DNA of 64,000 nt. Source: Rugalucina vietnamica (Eukaryota; Mollusca; Bivalvia; Lucinida; Lucinidae). A program made the translations under genes and the position numbers. The notes under the pieces are model-generated. The model was not told where the DNA came from and did not search any database. It worked only from the letters and a program-made list of their open reading frames with translations. The stretch is from NCBI GenBank assembly GCA_964017185.1, contig OZ024877.1:3946006-4010005 (forward strand). Direction: 5' to 3'. Positions 48,246 through 60,063 of this stretch are shown here, piece after piece. The first letter of the stretch is position 1; every line of letters starts with the position of its first letter.

Positions 48246-48844
48246 AATATTTGCGAAATCAAACCCTAAAACTAGGCCCAATAATGACAAAAACGGCATG
48301 GGATTTTTCTCTCGTCCCTTGAAACGCATTATTAAGGGCCCCAAGATGTCAACTTATTTGTCAGTTACGGTCAAAGTGTTTGATCGAGTCAATATTTGTC
48401 CACTACAATTGCGGGATCGAGTTACCAAAGGACTGTGGAAGAATGTTGCCATCTAAAGTCAACACGATTATTGATGGGGTCAAGCGTTGTCGCCCTTTGC
48501 GGGGAGACAACATGATTGGCTAGATTGAAACATTTGTTATACTAGACAAGTATTAGCTTTTCTAAAAAGCTGGTGGGCGTTTAGCTAAATTTCGGTGTAA
48601 ACAGACTTGCAGTGTTGTGAGTAGATACTTTGTTGAGTTTAACGTTGTTGTCAACATTATCTGAAATATCATGATGGCGCCTGGCTGTGACAGGGAGCTC
48701 ATTGCTAACTTTTACATTGACCTTACTTTTGTATCAGATCCCAGACACTTTACCTGCTGTCACCCATAGTCACATTATATTGACACAAAGGCCATCCCGA
48801 AAATCATAGTGCCAAGGGGAGGGCAACTAATGCCGTTGCTATCG

Positions 48845-48925
48845 ACTTTGGTATGTCGCGGCCCGGGATTGAACCCGGTACCTACCGATCCTGGAGCTGT
48901 TATTCAACCTACTGAGTTTGAGCAG
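48845..48925 (-). mobile_element. tRNA-like SINE head, decayed
   Basis: On the minus strand CAAACTCAGTAGGTTGAATA recalls an A box and ACCGGGTTCAATCCCGGG a B box, with spacing near that of tRNAs. Acceptor pairing is poor; probably a SINE head rather than a gene. Confidence 0.5.
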
Positions 48926-49019
48926 ATACTGTTATTTATGCCCATTGGGTTTGTGGAATGATGTTTGTGCTGGACACTCTGCAACAGTTATTTTGATAAT
49001 ACATGATTCTTGGTATTGT

Positions 49020-50620
49020 TTGACTCCTGCGAGTTAAATTCACAAAGTTTTATGATCTTTTTTTCAGCCAATGGTTTTTGCTTGGCGCAAACAGACTTTG
49101 ATTGAAAAATGACCTAAATGACCTTGACCTTAATTACTCAAATAACTTCATTAACTTGTCTGTATCTACCTACTTACAGGTTACAGGTTTTATTTAAAAC
49201 GTTCTGAAAATCATGTTTTCACTTTTTCCATTTAAAAAGCCTATGTGACCAAATTTGATCTTAGTGTAAATTAGGTCAAGGTCAACCCAAGGTCATGATT
49301 TATATAAACTATGATGAGCCAGGGCCCTTGATGCTACATAGTATGTTTCATTGAAATCGATCCGTCGGTTCCATCGAAGAAGATTTGTTTTAGGTTTTTG
49401 CTATTTATAACCCTGGCTGCCGCCTTGGTCATTTGACCTGGGCCATTTATGCAAACTTTGATTTTCCGTTCCTAAGGATGCTCCACATGAAGTTTGGCTT
49501 TGATTAGTCAAGTGGTTTCTGAGAACATTAAGCTTTAGATTTAATATGTAAACGACATTTGGCTAAAGTCAAGAAATGGCCTTGACCTTGAATACTCACA
49601 CCACTTCGTTAAATCAATAAGTTGTCTGTATCTACCAACTTTCAGGTCATATGCTTTGAAACTTTCTGAAAAATTCAATGCTTTCACTTTTTTCCATTGA
49701 AGAGCCTATGTGACCAAAATTGACCTTGCGGTAAAATAGGCCAAGGTTAACCCAAGGTCATGTTTTATACAAATTATGATGGGCAGGCGTCCCCAATGCT
49801 ACATACCAAGTTTCATTGAAATCGGTCCACCGGTTCCAGAGAAGAAGATTTTTTAAGTTTTTTGCTATTTATAGTCCTGGCAGCCATCTTGGTCAAGTGA
49901 CCTGGGCCATTCCAAGGTCATGTTTTATATAAATTATGATGGGCAGGCGTCCCCAATGCTACATACCAAGTTTCATTGAAATCGGTCCACCGGTTCCAGA
50001 GAAGAAGATTTTTTAAGTTTTTTGCTATTTATAGTCCTGGCAGCCATCTTGGTCACGTGACCTGGACCATTTACTCAAACTTTGGTTCCCCTTCCTAAGG
50101 ATGCTCCACATGAAGTTAGGCTTTGATTAGTCGAGTAGTTTCTGAGAAAATAAAGTTTTAAATTCAATATGTGAATGAACTCTGGTCAAGGTAAAGAAAT
50201 GACCTTGACCTTGAATACTCACATTACTTCATTAAATCAATAAGTTGTCTGTATCTACCAACTTTCAGGTCACAGGTTTCAAAATTTCCTGAAAAATCCA
50301 ATGCTTTCACTTTTTTTCATTGAAGAGCCTATGTAACCAAAATTGACCTAGCGGTAAAATAGGTCAAGGTCAACCCAAGTCATGATTTATGCAGATTATG
50401 ATGGGCAGGCGTCCCCTATGATACATACCAAGTTTCATTGAAATCGGTCCACCGGTGTCAGAGAAGAAGATATTTTAATGTTTTTACTATTTATAGCCCT
50501 GGTGGCCATCTTGGTCATGTGACCTGTACCATTTATGCAAACTTTGGTTTCCCCCATCCTAAGGATGCTTCACATGAAGTTTGGCTTTGATTTGCATAGT
50601 GGTTTCAGAGTATTCAGTAT
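49020..50620 (+). mobile_element. Long GTGAGCTAA-family repeat, internal units only (copy 4)
   Basis: Units of about 450-600 bp with ATGACCTTGACCTTGAATAC, TGTCTGTATCTACCAACTTT, AGGTCAAGGTCAACCC, GCAGCCATCTTGGTCA and GATGCTCCACATGAAGTTTG. The usual ends (CCAGAGGACC start, GGACGGACG end) are absent. It includes a recent 160-bp tandem duplication (49752-50071). Confidence 0.7.
49752..50071 (+). repeat. 160-bp nearly identical tandem duplication
   Basis: The two units (49752-49911, 49912-50071) both start CCAAGGTCATGTTTTATA and differ at only a few bases (for example TATAC/TATAT, TCAAGTGACC/TCACGTGACC, GGGCC/GGACC near the end). Confidence 0.95.
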
Positions 50621-50949
50621 ACGTTGTTATACTGAGGTGACTCCAACTTGTGGTGCGCTACTAATGACTAGACAGCGGTAAATAGTTGAACCGTAAGAGT
50701 AGACCGGAAGTAGCAAGAATAAAGTATGAACAAACACACTCCCAGGTATGGTCAAAATTGTGTAAGTGCTCCAGCGTACATATGACTTATAGAGAATGTG
50801 GGCGCCTAGGCGCCCACAATGAGATACATGATGTACTAGAACTGCGAGATCTTTTCCCTACAGAGTATAAGAATATTGAACTCCAGTGCAGATTATATTT
50901 TCCTTTTGGTCCTTTGAGATCAGCGAAAATATTCCGAGAAATCAGAAAA

Positions 50950-52470
50950 TTATTATCGGTTTAGATTCATTTTCTAACCAGCGTTAAATGTATTTGGCCC
51001 CATTTGGATAATACTAGTCCTTGTTTTGACTACCTCTTGAAAGTCGCAAATTTACAGTAATTCTCTTTGGCTCCACGTTGCCAAGCTTGGGTAGCCGAAA
51101 CCGCGATTTGACCCACTCTATTCTCATTAATATGTTCACTGCTCTTCAAGGATCTCAGTTTTAATTTTTATTACATATTATTCGCGCGGACTCTGTACTC
51201 GATAAGCCATTCCTCATGATAGTATTGTTTCATATACTATTTTCCCTAAAAGCTCCATTATACATGTATATTCATTTTATATTTTAACTCTTAACCACTA
51301 CATTATTTGTATGGACACTGTGCTCGGTAAGCTATTTCTGCTGGTAGTTATGTTCAATATATTAATATTTTTTTCCTTACGTCCCATCATTTTCCTTTCA
51401 TATCTGACTGTAAAAAGGCGCATATGTCATTTTCTCTTCCTCAAAATCAATTATATTTATTTAATTAATCATTTTACAGCGATCACTTTTTGTCTTAAAC
51501 AGTGGTCATAAATAAAATAAATAAACAAGTGGAAAATCACAGCGACTAATTATGACATGACTTGAACATGATATCCTGTATACTTTGACAGAAGAAAACA
51601 ATGTATTGTTTAACTACAAAAATCTGACGTTTTCTCTGATTTACGACGCGACCAAGGGACAGTCCCTTTATTAAAATTATTGTCGGTTTAGATATATTTT
51701 CCAACCATGATTTAATATATCTTGGCCCCATTTGGATAATACTAGCATGTTGAAAAGTGCAAAATTACAGTAGTTCTCTTTGGTTCCATGTTGCCAGATC
51801 TATAGGGTAAACTGACGACATTGTAAGGACCATCCCCTTTCTTATTAATATCGTCTCTTAAAGGATCTGTTTAAATTCTTATTTCAGTAACACCATGCAG
51901 TTTAATTTTAACGCGAAGGAACATGTTCTTCAAATTATGTATGGTTGATAATTAGATTGACTCTAGGAAACATTGTCCGGTTTTGTAACAGACTTTGTTC
52001 AACCTATGGCCAAATCAGATGCAGATGCGCGAAAATTTCAGAAAGGCGCATTCACTCGAACTTTTCTAAACCTTTAGTAAACATGAAAACAAAGGTATGA
52101 TGCAATTCTAAAGCAAATTGTGGCTACCCTTAACTACCAAAATGAAGAGGCTTAAGTGACCGGAACCGCGGTATGAGCCATCCCCGTTCTCATTAATGCG
52201 TTCACTGCTCTTAAAGGATCTCAGTTTTATTTTATTTGCTATTACTGCAGCTGGTGTTGTGTCGTGTGGCGGCCCTAAAAAGTCTCCCCGTACATCATCC
52301 ATAGTGCAGATTATTATATTTTCCTTTTGGTCCTTTGAGATATTTATTTTTGGCTCCATTTTGCCAATCTACAGGGTCACTGATAGACGAAACCGCGGTA
52401 TAAGCCATCCCCTTTCTCATATATGCCCACTGCTGTGAAAGGATCTCAGTTTTATTTTATTTAATGAGTA
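50950..52470 (+). repeat. Diverged ~0.7-kb and shorter tandem units next to the homeobox exon
   Basis: TTGGCCCCATTTGGATAATA, CTAG occurs at 50995 and 51722; TTCTCTTTGGCTCCA-TTGCCA at 51061, 51775 and (variant) 52352; GAAACCGCGGTATRAGCCAT, CCC at 51097 (variant), 52159 and 52390; AAAGGATCTCAGTTTTATTT at 51148, 52214 and 52438. This makes a row of three to four related units ending about 100 bp from the Irx homeobox exon. The 92-residue frame at 50686-50964 overlaps the start and is unrecognised. Confidence 0.65.
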
Positions 52471-52577
52471 CCAAAGTTTTTGTTTGTATTAACAATAAAT
52501 AATAATTAATTCTGAATTATACCTTTTATAGTTTCTAAATGAACCTCTAAAACAACAAAAATAATAATTATATTTAC

Positions 52578-52933
52578 CATTAGTTTCTTTGTCTTTTTCG
52601 TTCGTTTCGTTGTTACTTTTATCTGCATCTTTATCGTTATCGTTGTCATTATCGTCATTGTCACTTTTATCGCCGTCATCATCGTCGTCAGCACAACGGT
52701 TTCTAGGCGACCACGTCATCTTGTTCTCCTTTTTCAAACGTCGACGAGCGTTAGCAAACCATGTCGATACTTGTGTAAGAGTCATTTTTGTAATTATTGC
52801 AAGCATTATTTTCTCGCCCTTCGTAGGGTAGGGATTTTTCCTGTGTTCGTATAGCCATGCTTTTAATGTGTTTGTGGTTTCACGTGTGGCGTTTTTGCGT
52901 CTAGCAGCACCGTTCAAGTCCATTCCTCCGTAA
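52578..52933 (-). CDS. Irx: Irx homeobox exon: TALE homeodomain
   Basis: This exon carries the DNA-binding homeodomain of an Iroquois (TALE class) transcription factor. The acceptor is TTTCTTTTCCCAG; the donor is GTAAATAT at 52577. The exon completes Thr then reads [20 protein letters not shown]. The homeodomain covers about 52720-52908 (visible residues about 137-197). It shows the TALE three-residue loop extension (NPYPTKGEK, with PYP) and a recognition helix [17 protein letters not shown] that is essentially the invariant Irx version. After the homeodomain comes SPRNR and then an Asp/Asn/Lys-rich acidic tract (D5, then D/N/K repeats), which matches the acidic region after the homeodomain in Irx but here is long and low-complexity. 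The exon ends one base into a Gly codon. Irx proteins act in the nucleus in patterning; no regulatory site can be assigned from this sequence. Confidence 0.98.
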
Positions 52934-53315
52934 CTGGGAAAAGAAATCGATGTTATAATTTAAGAGCATCAAGCAACATGTAATGATTTAATACTTTTAT
53001 GCAATTATCAAAGTATTTTTCAAGATTATTGCAATATTGCTGCACCAAAGTATTATCATTTTATTCAAATTATATCAAACTTTATAATAAGCTTTTGTCA
53101 ACTGGAAAAAGTCATTCGGAAAAATTATTTACAATTTGCCAAATAAATTTTCCAAAATATAGTCAGGTGTCTTCTTCGGAGATGAGCCAAACACTCGTGT
53201 AGATTCTAACATACGCAATTTTATGTATTATGCCTACTATTTTCATATATTTTGTTAGAAAGACGTTATTTTTAAAGATGACAAATCGTAAAAAGTCAAT
53301 GTTAAAAGTACTTAC

Positions 53316-53434
53316 GTGTTAGGGTATGGGTAAGCAGCCATAGTTGGGTCATATGGGTAACACGCTGTGGGCTGGGTAATGCCCCGCCAAGCGTCGGCAG
53401 GGGTTTCTTTGAGGGTATCATAGTGGGCTGCATT
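53316..53434 (-). CDS. Irx: Irx homeobox gene, second visible coding exon
   Basis: A 119-nt exon with acceptor TTGTTTCAG and donor GTAAGTAC on the minus strand. It starts in phase 0 after the previous exon's TTG codon and ends two bases into a Thr codon (AC|T) completed by the next exon. It encodes NAAHYDTLKETPADAWRGIT followed by QPTACYPYDPTMAAYPYPNT. The tyrosine/proline-rich run just before the homeodomain corresponds to the YYPYEP...YPYDRYG region of Irx proteins. It is separated from the homeobox exon by an intron of only 382 bp, while the upstream intron is about 7.6 kb. The only long open frames around it are shadows. Confidence comes from matching phases on both sides. Confidence 0.9.
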
Positions 53435-54140
53435 CTGAAACAAATAAGAATGTTATTGTCAAATTGTCACCAAGCAAGGCATTATCTATTCCGTCTAAAA
53501 AGACGGAGTATAAAAGGGGTATAAAACGAAAGAAGGAAATACAATTTAATCAAACCTATTCAACTTAATGTTCATGCAGCTGTTTTCGTGTAGTTTCAGA
53601 CGTTTGGTAAAAGTTAATATATCTGGAGATCTTAATTGTTGGTTCCACTAGTTTTTGTTTAAAGTAAAAAGCAATACTGAACAGAACAGGAATGCATTAA
53701 AAAACTAAAGATCTAACCAAAACAACCATTTTGGTGCAAATTTTGTTCATATCGGCCAACGAATGAGATCTAGGCATTTCAAATTCTGCGACACATTGAC
53801 TTTTGGTGGCCATTTTGAATAATATAATCAGAAAACTTTTAAATCATAAACACTGAATAAATTTTATACAATAAAACTAATATGGTGAAATATGATCAGA
53901 AGCAATAGCAAATCAAACGTGAAATAAAATGAAAGCATTTTAAACTCAACACAAAATGTTAAATTTGTTGCATCAATATTGATTATGCATATTAAATTTG
54001 GGCTTTGTGACGTCAGATAGGCCTCATTAATATCCAAGATGGCTGCATCTTTATACAGATATGGAAAATATTAAAACCAACATAACACTTAATTTTTATC
54101 CGATTTTAGTAAAACTTGTACCACATTGTTCAAGAAGACA

Positions 54141-54143
<3 letters not shown>

Positions 54144-54191
<48 letters not shown>
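54144..54191. repeat. Poly-T run
   Basis: About 47 T in a row in the Irx intron; no SINE or LINE body is recognisable on either side. Confidence 0.9.
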
Positions 54192-57100
54192 CCAGTTTAA
54201 GATGATTACCAGTACATTGCAACCTTGCCATTGTCCCTTAAATTTACATTCCGTCCTGCCAAAATATTTTTAGCCTTTTCAGGTCAAAGTTAGTAATGAC
54301 GTGATCGTGGCCAAAATCAGAAGATACACAGAGGGAAAACGGTGTCATCATTAATCGTATCAAAAAGTCCTAATTAAAAGTTACTGTTTTCTACTACTTG
54401 AAAACAATGTAATCTACGGATGTACATCAGCTTATAGCCCTACATTGTAGGTTTAACAGGTTATCAATTGATGACAATAAATCTTGCATTGTTTTTCACT
54501 TTCTGCAAGTTTGGAAGATATTCATTATCTTGTTTTGATTAGATTTTAGTCCTTATGCAAACAAAATCAACATGATACGTGTGTATGTCCGAATTAGTAT
54601 CGCTATCCGATTGTGTACTTGTACGATAACTTGTCATCGTGCTGTCCGGTGACAGAGGACTTCATCCAACCTTTATAATCAGTTTCGTGTATTCATTCAA
54701 ATCATTATCAATGTTTATGACGCAAAATAATTTATTTTTATAGTTTTGTGTGTTTACTGGTATTACAAGTCTTTGTTAGTAGGAATCACAAGTCTGCTGC
54801 ACACAAGTCTGCTGTAATTAATCTTCATGATATTTTTGTTTTGTTTTGTTTAATCTGTCTGCATCCCTCTTGAGCTCTAGTTTCATGATGGCTACTATTA
54901 GTCATTGCGCTCTTTGTTGTAAATATGAGATGTTTTTGGAGTCTTTTCTTTCCCACATGTTGTCTGGATTGGGATTTAAATTTAATTGTATTAATTACTA
55001 CACCTACTTTAACTTTATTCTAACCGCCGTAAATGATTTCCGACCGAAAAGGTATCACTTCATTTTTACACTTGCTGACCAGGGTTTCCTCCAACGTTTT
55101 GCATGTTACTCTTCCTGATTTTGTTGATGTCTGTGTTAATTTCACTCCTGCCTGGTGTCTGGGGTGGTGTTTTAAACGTCATTGTAAAATTCCTGTACCT
55201 TTTGTTCTTACTTCAATGACGTAGAATCAATCAAATCAATGGCGAGAGTTTTGCTTCCAAACTTATGTAACTCTGGTTGTATAACATGATGTTGGGAGGT
55301 AAATTTCATTTGTCATCCAGATAGTTCTGCTAAGCATTCCTATAAGTTTGGCAGCTATCTTGAAAACTTTCTGTTTTAATGGCATAACTGCCAAAAACAA
55401 ATGAGGCAAGTGAAATGGTTCATTTATGTTTAACAAGATAAGATAACAGTCATTTTTTCTATCTTCATGACTCGAAATGTAATTGTGGGTACTAGAGGTT
55501 ATGTAACATTACAGATTTTTGGAGCCAGAACATGCAATCTGTTAACAAGTGAAATATTTTCCGCCATATCTTTGGATTCCACAACCTCAGGTGATTCGGT
55601 ACACTGCGGGCATTATTTTTGTTGTTCAAGGTTTTAAAACTTGAATCTTTCAAACAAAATAAAGCTCAGGAATCGATAAAATTTTATATAAAATCCAAAA
55701 TCTGACACCAGGCGGGACAGAAAATACAATACTACAAATCTAATAAAATATTACAATACGAATGAAAAGAATTATGACTAGCTCTTTCCCAGCAAAACTT
55801 GAAATCTGACTAGCCTCAATTTAAAAATGCCTTAAATGGATCTTCCTAACTTCTCAGAACTCTACTTAAGTCTCCAGGAACCCTCAATACTGGGTTTGAG
55901 GACAAATTCGTTTACATGCTTTTAACAATACTAAACGATTCGTCCCTGTAGTATTCCATTTCTCCCAGACTTGGAAAACCAGAAATCTCTGAATCATGCT
56001 AGATACTATCTAAACACATGTCTGCTCTATGTCTAACAAGCTAAATGAACAAGTGTTGAGATTTCTGAATGAAATTATTGATGATACAAAATAAAGATAA
56101 ATCAAATAAACTCCGGAAGGGAATCAACACACTTTCTGTATGAGAAAGTACTAGTCGATGGTGACTTCTGAGTTCTGTGGATATCAACGGTCTAGACAAC
56201 AGACGGGATTGAAACACAATTTAAACCATAGCAAAAATATTCTGAAACTTCTGAAAATTGCCGAAACTATCACATGTAATACAAAATAGAGGAAGCAATA
56301 AACAAGAATATCCACAAAGTATAAATGATAAAAAAATATAATAGAATTGTACCAGAAGGGGTTTGCCATAATGATCAAGAGCAGTAAAAATATCGGGACA
56401 ACCACCCTACAAATAGGATTAAGTCATGACTTTTATCATGTTCATGGTCATATCTATTTAGAAAATATTACATGCTGTTTGACTGAGTCGATGTATGAGT
56501 AAGACCAGTTATATCAAAGCCAATTTGCAGGTTCTTCGGACACCCATATGTCACCGGAATAGAACAGATTCCCTCACTTCTAACATCATAGGACTGTGAA
56601 GTGCTTTAAATATTCCTTCCCGGGGGTCCATTATTCCATTTGCGATATGTCTTGAATAGCACTCAAGTCGGCAGAGCGGACCGTTGGTATAGAGATAAAG
56701 AAACATTTTGGAGAACTCTGATAAAAATCGCAAACAGTCAGTCTGACTGTCTCGCATCCATAGAAATCTCAAATAATTAGCTCAAACTTGATTTTCACAA
56801 ATTTCAACGCAGCGGGATTTTGAGAGACCTGAGATATATAAAAACATAACTTGGGTATCTCACCAACAAAATGAACACGAAAACATACATAGATTTGTAA
56901 ACACACCGCTACAAGCGTATTAAACAAATTTAATAATTAAAATATTGAAAATATAACGTTATTGAATCCAATCACATATTTCCTTAAATAATTTGTTGTT
57001 CTTTTTTTTTTTTCAGTTTTTCTATGCCTTGCACTATTCAGTTAGAATTAATTCTATCTGTGGGACCGCTTATTTTATCATAAGTTAAGCGGTTGATAAT

Positions 57101-57630
57101 GAGGGGCCCCGCTGGTACCAGAACTATGATTCCGGCAGGTCCAATTTGTAGCTTGTTATTGCTCCACAGTTTGGCGTCTCTACCTACTATAAGTTCAACA
57201 ACGAAATACAAGATTTTCGTTCCTAAGACGCGCCCCCGTAATTAGCTCAAAAATTTATTCTTAGCAGTTAAAGCTTTCTCCAAAATTAAGGCGCCTTCTT
57301 TAAACCCAATAGGGGAGGATTCGAAATCAAAAGAAAATTTCGAAGGCATGACGTTTTTAGAATCAGAAAGCCCATTATGTTGACATATCTGTCAATATAG
57401 CTCGTGTCATACCGGGACGTTTAAGTCATACGAGGGCAGACACGTACAAAATACTTGAAAGCATGTCCAACTCTCTTGGTTGTTGCAGCCGTTATCATAT
57501 CTAAAATAAGTTTTACACTAGGCATTTCATAAACAAAAGGAGATTCTGTAATAGGGTGGTCCTCGAGTAGACATGATAACCTGCACCTGCAATTTCTAAA
57601 ACAAAGTGTGTTGTCAGCTCCTTTGTTAAA

Positions 57631-57850
57631 TGAGCCCGTGAGAAAACCAACAATTTGGGTTCCGATCAGGCCCGACACAAACCGGGCTGCACAGCCGCAG
57701 AAGATGGTTAGAGTCTGGAAATTTTGGATTTAGAAAGTAGAGGAATTATACTATCCGTGTAGCGAAAACAAAGGTGCTGTTACCGCGAAGCTGATCTGCG
57801 CCTTTGTTTTTCGCCCAAGCATTTTGTTGGTTTTCTTATACAGTGGCTCA
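57631..57850. mobile_element. Hairpin MITE (TGAGCC termini), copy 6
   Basis: Ends TGAGCCCGTGAGAAAACC and TACAGTGGCTCA. The first hairpin arm is shortened (AAAACAAAGGTGCTG) and meets TTACCGCGAAGCTGATCTGC directly, so the stem is incomplete. GACACAAACCGGGCTG marks the family. Confidence 0.7.
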
Positions 57851-59189
57851 AATGCTTTGTTTTTGAAAACAGCGGCACTTGTTCTTGACATTTGCTGGAA
57901 AACACGACGATTTTGATGGATCATCATCGAGTATTTCAATGCTGCAGTATAGAGTAGCAGAAACGAAGAAACGGCCAAGCATTTTTAAACTTGATACAAT
58001 AAATTGTCGTCAAGAAAGCTTTATTCTATTTGATAATATCAGTTTTCCCTTTTGGATTTTAAGGTCGGCCGATAAACAATTGAAATACACATGCATGCAT
58101 TGCCAAATCGATCTAAATGAAAGTTTACTGTCATTGCCTTGCATTCCTTTCCGAACTAACAATCTGCCTAATATGGTTCAAAGTAGTATTTTATTTTCCC
58201 TTTAAGGGGAATTAATTTCCTGTCGGAACAGAAACTGACTAATATCTAGCCTATAGGAATCCTTAAATCTTCACAGCAAAGTCTAAGCTTTCTCCTGTCT
58301 CCACTTACGTAGAAAAATGTCTTAAATGCTATCACTGAACGTATACATTGTCGCATAAAGTTATGAAAGTCATCTGCAATCCATCTAATAACTATTAAAC
58401 CCCTCCTTCAATCGTCTTAAGTTGTCAATTTATGTTTGCTTTGCGCAACAGCAAATTTGTACATGACGATGGATTCCCAGACATACGGGGAATACGAGTG
58501 GGGATGGAATCCAGGCTGTGTATGAACTATTTGGCTAAGTAGACTATTTGGAACATCTAATTCCTAAGACGATACTTGGTAAATATGATGATATCGATGT
58601 TTTAACAGGTCTATATCCCTTTGATATCAAAAGTAAATATGCCTTATTAGAAAACAAATACAATTTAAAGATGTTCGTAAGCATGTTTTTGCTTGCAAAG
58701 CACTTGTTAAAATTGGAAAGAAACAATGATGAAGCGAAGTTATTAACAGAGAAAGTTCTTTCTCCACTTGCAGCCTGAACGCTGGTTTCATAAATCAAAG
58801 ACATACAAATGGAACGCGATTACAACTTCTGACGTCATTTGTCAGGATAAATACTTTAACTACAATTGTAGCGGTGTGTTTACTTCAGGAAAACATCTTA
58901 TTTAATAGACAAAACATGATGTACGTGAAACCATTTAATGCGAGTAATGAAATTGAAATTTATGCTACATTTAAATCCTTTGCATTATGCTGTCTATGGC
59001 GGTACGTTCTTCAGCATCTAAGTTTAAAACAGAAATTCGAATATGTAAAATCACGTGAGACCAAAACATAGAATGACTGATTACATGTACATGGATATTG
59101 ATTGGGCCGCCATTATCTGAAGGTCAATTCACCAACAGACAGTCGGAGTGGCAAAGAAACTGTTTAGCTATATAACCCCAGTAATTTTA

Positions 59190-59575
59190 TATTACCGGTC
59201 GTTCCAATGCGATACTTCTGTAGTGGTTCTAATTTTTTTATGTTTTGGCGTTTAATTTTTGTGCTGTTTGCACCTTATGTACGTTTTCATATTTTAGTTA
59301 AGGTTGGGTAACTGAGTGGCCGCCTATTGGAAAAACGTTGCTCACTCAGCTTACGATATGCTTTCTTAGCATAAAAAGGTACAAGTAGGCAAAGATCAGG
59401 AAAAGGCGCAACCAGTAAAAGATTCCCACTCCAAAAACCGAGGTGGGAAAAAACCAAACTAACAATCAGATATTTATACCATGAAACATATCAAGGATCT
59501 GATTGTTAATTTAGTTTTTCCAACCTCGGTTTTTGGAGTGGGAATTTCTTTCTGATTGCGCAATGCCTACTTTAA
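59190..59575. mobile_element. Penelope-like tails: one plus copy, then an outward-facing inverted pair
   Basis: 59190-59362 is a plus-strand tail (GTTCCAATGCGATACTTCTG ... CAGCTTACGATATGC) lacking its terminal hairpin. 59365-59488 is a minus-strand 3' end, complete from GGTACAAGTAGGCAAAGATC to CATGAAACATATC. It is joined at once to a plus-strand 3' end, 59489-59575 (CTGATTGTTAATTTAG, CAACCTCGGTTTTTGGAGTG). So two 3' ends point outwards, with their truncated 5' ends fused. Confidence 0.75.
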
Positions 59576-60063
59576 CTTTGGTTTGGATGGTCACTCACTT
59601 AATATACTGACTTTCGCTTCACAAACTAATTATGTTTATAACCGATCACCTACATCCCATCTTAAGCAGGAGAAGAAGCGGGATTTGAACTGCTCTTTGA
59701 TATGATTCTTCTAGCCGGGCTTGATTCAATAGAGAACTGACATTTAAGCATGGACAGGAAATGATCTTGTGGTGTACATGACACTAACCTTCAGAAATGC
59801 AGAAATGTACTACTTTTTCTTACTTTATTGTCATTGAACGAGGTGCCGTTTTTGTTTTAATTCTTGCATTGATGACACTTTACGTGTCATACCACTATAG
59901 AGCACTTAATCAATTCGCTGATAGCTCCTAATGTGTTTGATATGGTATAATAATGTTAAATATTGAGTAAATATTTCAAAATCAAGTGCCACTCCATTTC
60001 TGATAACAATTTTGTCCAATATATCAGATTAGTAATTTTAAGAAGAAACATTTATGCCCAAAT

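Larger units (their letters stand above)
42701..52577 (-). other. Irx intron between homeobox exon and last exon (9.9 kb)
   Basis: Defined by the donor GTAAATAT at 52577 and the acceptor TTGTAG at 42701. It is filled with repeats described separately: an A-B palindromic foldback only 36 bp from the acceptor, a tRNA-derived SINE, a hairpin MITE, a local tandem duplication with two foldbacks, a second SINE, another hairpin MITE, a GTGAGCTAA-family repeat and a set of 0.7-kb units next to the homeobox exon. I see no other coding exon inside. Confidence 0.85.

Noticed and set aside
50686..50964. 92-residue frame as a gene
   Set aside because: No recognisable motif, and its 3' half falls in the repeated units near the homeobox exon.
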